Part shown: in pieces, positions 57,677-60,000 of the stretch | Numbering within the stretch: position 1 is the stretch's first letter | How the letters are laid out: every line of letters begins with the position of its first letter | Assembly: GCA_903813345.2 (NCBI GenBank) | Contig: CAIIXF020000005.1 | Coordinates: 29,331,375-29,391,374 of the forward strand | Source of the DNA: Owenia fusiformis | Lineage: Eukaryota; Annelida; Polychaeta; Sabellida; Oweniidae | Length of the DNA: 60,000 bases | Reading direction: 5' to 3' | The notes under the pieces: model-generated | Database searches by the model: none | What the model saw: the letters and a program-made list of their open reading frames with translations, nothing else | What the model was told of the DNA's origin: nothing | Made by a program: the position numbers and the translations under genes

Positions 57677-58999
57677 TCAAATAATGCCTTTATGAACTTT
57701 GAGTCTGTTCACCGTTAGGATGGGCGAGGAGCCCGGTGTATTCCCCGCCTGGTGGAGTAAGAACGGGCTGTCATCGTTGTCTATCTTAAATGCGCAATAA
57801 GGCTCGGTAGATCGCGTGTTCTTGATATCAGTGTCCTTTAATACAAACGAAGATGTGGAACCATCCGTTTTGTTTATGACTAACATGTATTGTTTACCAT
57901 AGTGTTGGCTTCTATTGTCGCACATATTGGCCCTATATCTTCTGCTATTATCTCGGCTATTGGTACGTATCGTACAACACAACGGGAACACCTTTTTCAC
58001 TTCATTTCTGAAGTTCTCGTTCAGCCAGCAATATATGAACGGATTATAGCAAACACTGCTGAGGGCGATCCAGTAACAGACGAAGAATGCAATGCTGTTA
58101 TGACGAAATAAGTCTGGACGAAGATCCGTTAGTAAATGATATAAATTCAAAGGCATCCAACAAATAGCGAATACCACAACAACCAATATCAATATTTTGA
58201 TTGTCTTTCTTTTGCCTTTCGCTTGAGCCATATGCTGTCGGACAGTGGCCTCCCCCAACGGTGCACGTAGCCATAACAGTTTCACGATACGCCCATACGA
58301 TACCGAAATTATCGCTAGAGGGATGCCATACTGAGCCAGGATCGTCGCTAATTGAATTCCCTGTGCGTAAATATCAGATGGACTCGGGTATGCTTCTATA
58401 CACCTGTCCACTTTATGGAGCAATGTGCTTCTCTGCTGAACCTTTGAGAATATCGCATATGGCAATGAAAGCATGACGGCCAACATCCATACTATCGCCA
58501 CTACAATCGTGCCCTGTTTTGTAGAGATGCGTCCTTTAAATGGGTGGATTATCACCCGATGTCGATCCAGGGCTATACTCGCCAACGTAAATGTCGACAC
58601 ATATACAGAAACCATCAAACTGAAGTTCACTAAATGGCACATTGCTGTCCCAAATGGCCATTCGTTGAAGGCAAAGCGGGCGATGTTGAAAGGAATGTTA
58701 ACGATCGTGATGACAATATCCGCTATAGCGAGATTTGTGATGAACAGATTCGTCACTGTCCACATTCGCTTATTTTTAATGATCACGTGACACATGAGGA
58801 CATTACCAAACAGGGACACTAGGATGAGAATCCCGAACGCTATGATTAGTCCAACCGTTTCTCCATAACCACGGGTGCTATACTGCTCCTTGGTATTATA
58901 GTAGGAACTGTTCTTCTTATTCGCTGCTGCATTTCCCAGCGCCCGCGTAAGTGAGGTTGATGTATTCCCAACCCCTCTGAGAAAATCACTTATCTTCAT
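57677..58999 (-). CDS. GPR83: GPR83-like rhodopsin-family neuropeptide receptor, single exon
   Basis: The 440-residue frame has seven hydrophobic segments, at about 48-72, 83-106, 118-143, 163-184, 212-240, 266-290 and 303-324. Class A marks are present: GN in TM1 (65-66), NLAIAD in TM2, DRH in place of DRY (145-147), CWMP in TM6 (280-283), NPFIY in TM7 (319-323), the C121-C200 pair, and a palmitoylation-type CC at 341-342. N-glycosylation sites (NTS at 12, NSS at 30) precede TM1. IIHPFKGRIS after DRH, the KGKRKTIKILILVVVVFAIC run and the NPFIYCWLNENFR end match GPR83, whose own motif is DRHQV. GPR83 is a Gq/Gi-coupled plasma-membrane receptor reported to bind peptides such as PEN; the ligand here is unknown. 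Vertebrate GPR83 has introns, while this gene has none. Orthology to GPR83 rather than a sister NPY/RYamide-type receptor needs a tree. Confidence 0.88.
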   Translation of the reverse strand: MKISDFLRGVGNTSTSLTRALGNAAANKKNSSYYNTKEQYSTRGYGETVGLIIAFGILILVSLFGNVLMCHVIIKNKRMWTVTNLFITNLAIADIVITIVNIPFNIARFAFNEWPFGTAMCHLVNFSLMVSVYVSTFTLASIALDRHRVIIHPFKGRISTKQGTIVVAIVWMLAVMLSLPYAIFSKVQQRSTLLHKVDRCIEAYPSPSDIYAQGIQLATILAQYGIPLAIISVSYGRIVKLLWLRAPLGEATVRQHMAQAKGKRKTIKILILVVVVFAICWMPLNLYHLLTDLRPDLFRHNSIAFFVCYWIALSSVCYNPFIYCWLNENFRNEVKKVFPLCCTIRTNSRDNSRRYRANMCDNRSQHYGKQYMLVINKTDGSTSSFVLKDTDIKNTRSTEPYCAFKIDNDDSPFLLHQAGNTPGSSPILTVNRLKVHKGII

Positions 59000-60000
59000 A
59001 TCTCCTTGGAATCTCGGTGCCTGAAATGATCAATGCTATCCTAGTTTAGTTTATATAGCCATTTTACATCACAATTAGGCTCACTTGCCTAGTCGATAAT
59101 AAGTTGTTAATCACTTTGTATTCATCTAAGTCCATTGTAATCGTTAGAGAAAATTTCTCACATTGTTATGGCTTCGATATAAACAAAACTTAGTATAGTG
59201 TGTTTTACTTTGAGCCAGGAAATATTTTGATTTCTATATGATCGTAGCAAACGTGTAGAAAAGCTAGGATGGAATATCTCTAAGAACAAAAGTCAATTTA
59301 AAATACTGCACTTTAGTAGTTAAAACAGTAGATACTATTTTTTTATTTACTTATAGTCGTACATCATATTTCTTTTGAATTCGGTCTGCTTGGTACATTA
59401 TAAATTGTCTTCTCTTTTCTCGCTATCAGATTAATCGTCGCTAGTAGTCTGATTTTCATCAACTGACTGTTTATTATTAGACTCTTTATTTGTTTTACAT
59501 AAAAATAGATATAATACATGTAATAATATGATTATGTAGCTAAAATGGTTTTTCTGTCAATTACTTTTGCCAGAGCCGATGGTATTACTCATCAATAGTA
59601 AACTACAAAACGGCAAGTACACGGAGTAGCAAATCCCAACGAACACGTTTTCCATGAATCTGTAAAATGTCACTGTATGATATTTCAGTGTAAAATAACC
59701 ATACATAAGAGATCTTCTAATAATTTTTGAGGATTCTCAGATTTTCGCATGAGAAGACTCTTCTAATTTCCTTGTTTTCTGTAACAAATCAGATTTTAGA
59801 GAAAAATTCCACATCAGGCGGCACGTGTCTAAAAATGATACAACTGATATTTGAATTCTAAATATCCTTTGCATTGGAGTATAATGAAGTCAAACTTCTT
59901 CTGCTGAACTGAATTCAACAAGTTTTTCTCTAAACCAATTATTGAAAACATTTTGTAAAAAAACACGGTCCTTTATGTAATGTCGACTGATTGGCACCAA
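59000..60000. other. 5' flank of the GPCR gene; no further gene seen
   Basis: Upstream of the receptor start the sequence is AT-rich without long frames on either strand. No clear TATA or initiator could be singled out. Confidence 0.4.

Noticed and set aside
57890-58822. Several plus-strand frames opposite the GPCR
   Set aside because: Antisense shadows of a clearly conserved minus-strand gene.

Overview
The window is AT-rich nuclear DNA of an animal. It has spliced genes with GT-AG introns, long introns, and many non-autonomous DNA transposons. The gene set (BTG1/2-type antiproliferative factor, CENP-P, a PRA1-family ARL6IP5-like protein, a GPR83-like receptor, an RNase H-bearing non-LTR retrotransposon) fits a bilaterian, probably a marine invertebrate. 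I cannot fix the phylum from the sequence alone.

Layout: 1-882 is the 3' end of a non-LTR retrotransposon. 883-7350 has no gene, only small repeats. 7353-7892 (minus) is an intronless BTG1/2-like gene with a compact immediate-early promoter (TATA, two CREs, CCAAT, CArG box) at 8156-8284. 11314-33294 (plus) is a nine-exon CENP-P gene whose reading frame closes across every junction. A minus-strand DEDDh exonuclease gene (26577-30407, six exons) lies inside CENP-P intron 6. 34849-39440 (minus) is a four-exon ARL6IP5-like gene convergent with CENP-P. 41.4-57.1 kb is a transposon graveyard: a 1.66-kb foldback, a 1.4-kb element with 9-bp target duplications, and a 9.8-kb element with about 610-bp terminal inverted repeats that contains a nested 2.17-kb element. 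57677-58999 (minus) is an intronless GPR83-like GPCR. The last kilobase holds no gene I can see.

The most striking observation is a set of three tandem arrays, each built from a splice junction of a conserved gene: a 51-bp array on the 3' splice site of CENP-P exon 5, a 78-bp array on the 3' splice site of CENP-P exon 7, and a 63-bp array on the 5' splice site of ARL6IP5 exon 3. Each repeat carries a copy of the splice site plus adjoining exon. All three periods are multiples of three. In every array I read, only the exon-proximal copy gives a full-length protein; the other copies would lead to premature stops. This amounts to about 12, 12 and 17 decoy junctions within 12 kb.

Other notable points are a 75-bp mini-transposon with a perfect 9-bp target duplication, TTAA foldback elements inserted at the apex of another foldback, and two unrelated transposons with the same 5-bp target duplication, CTACT.
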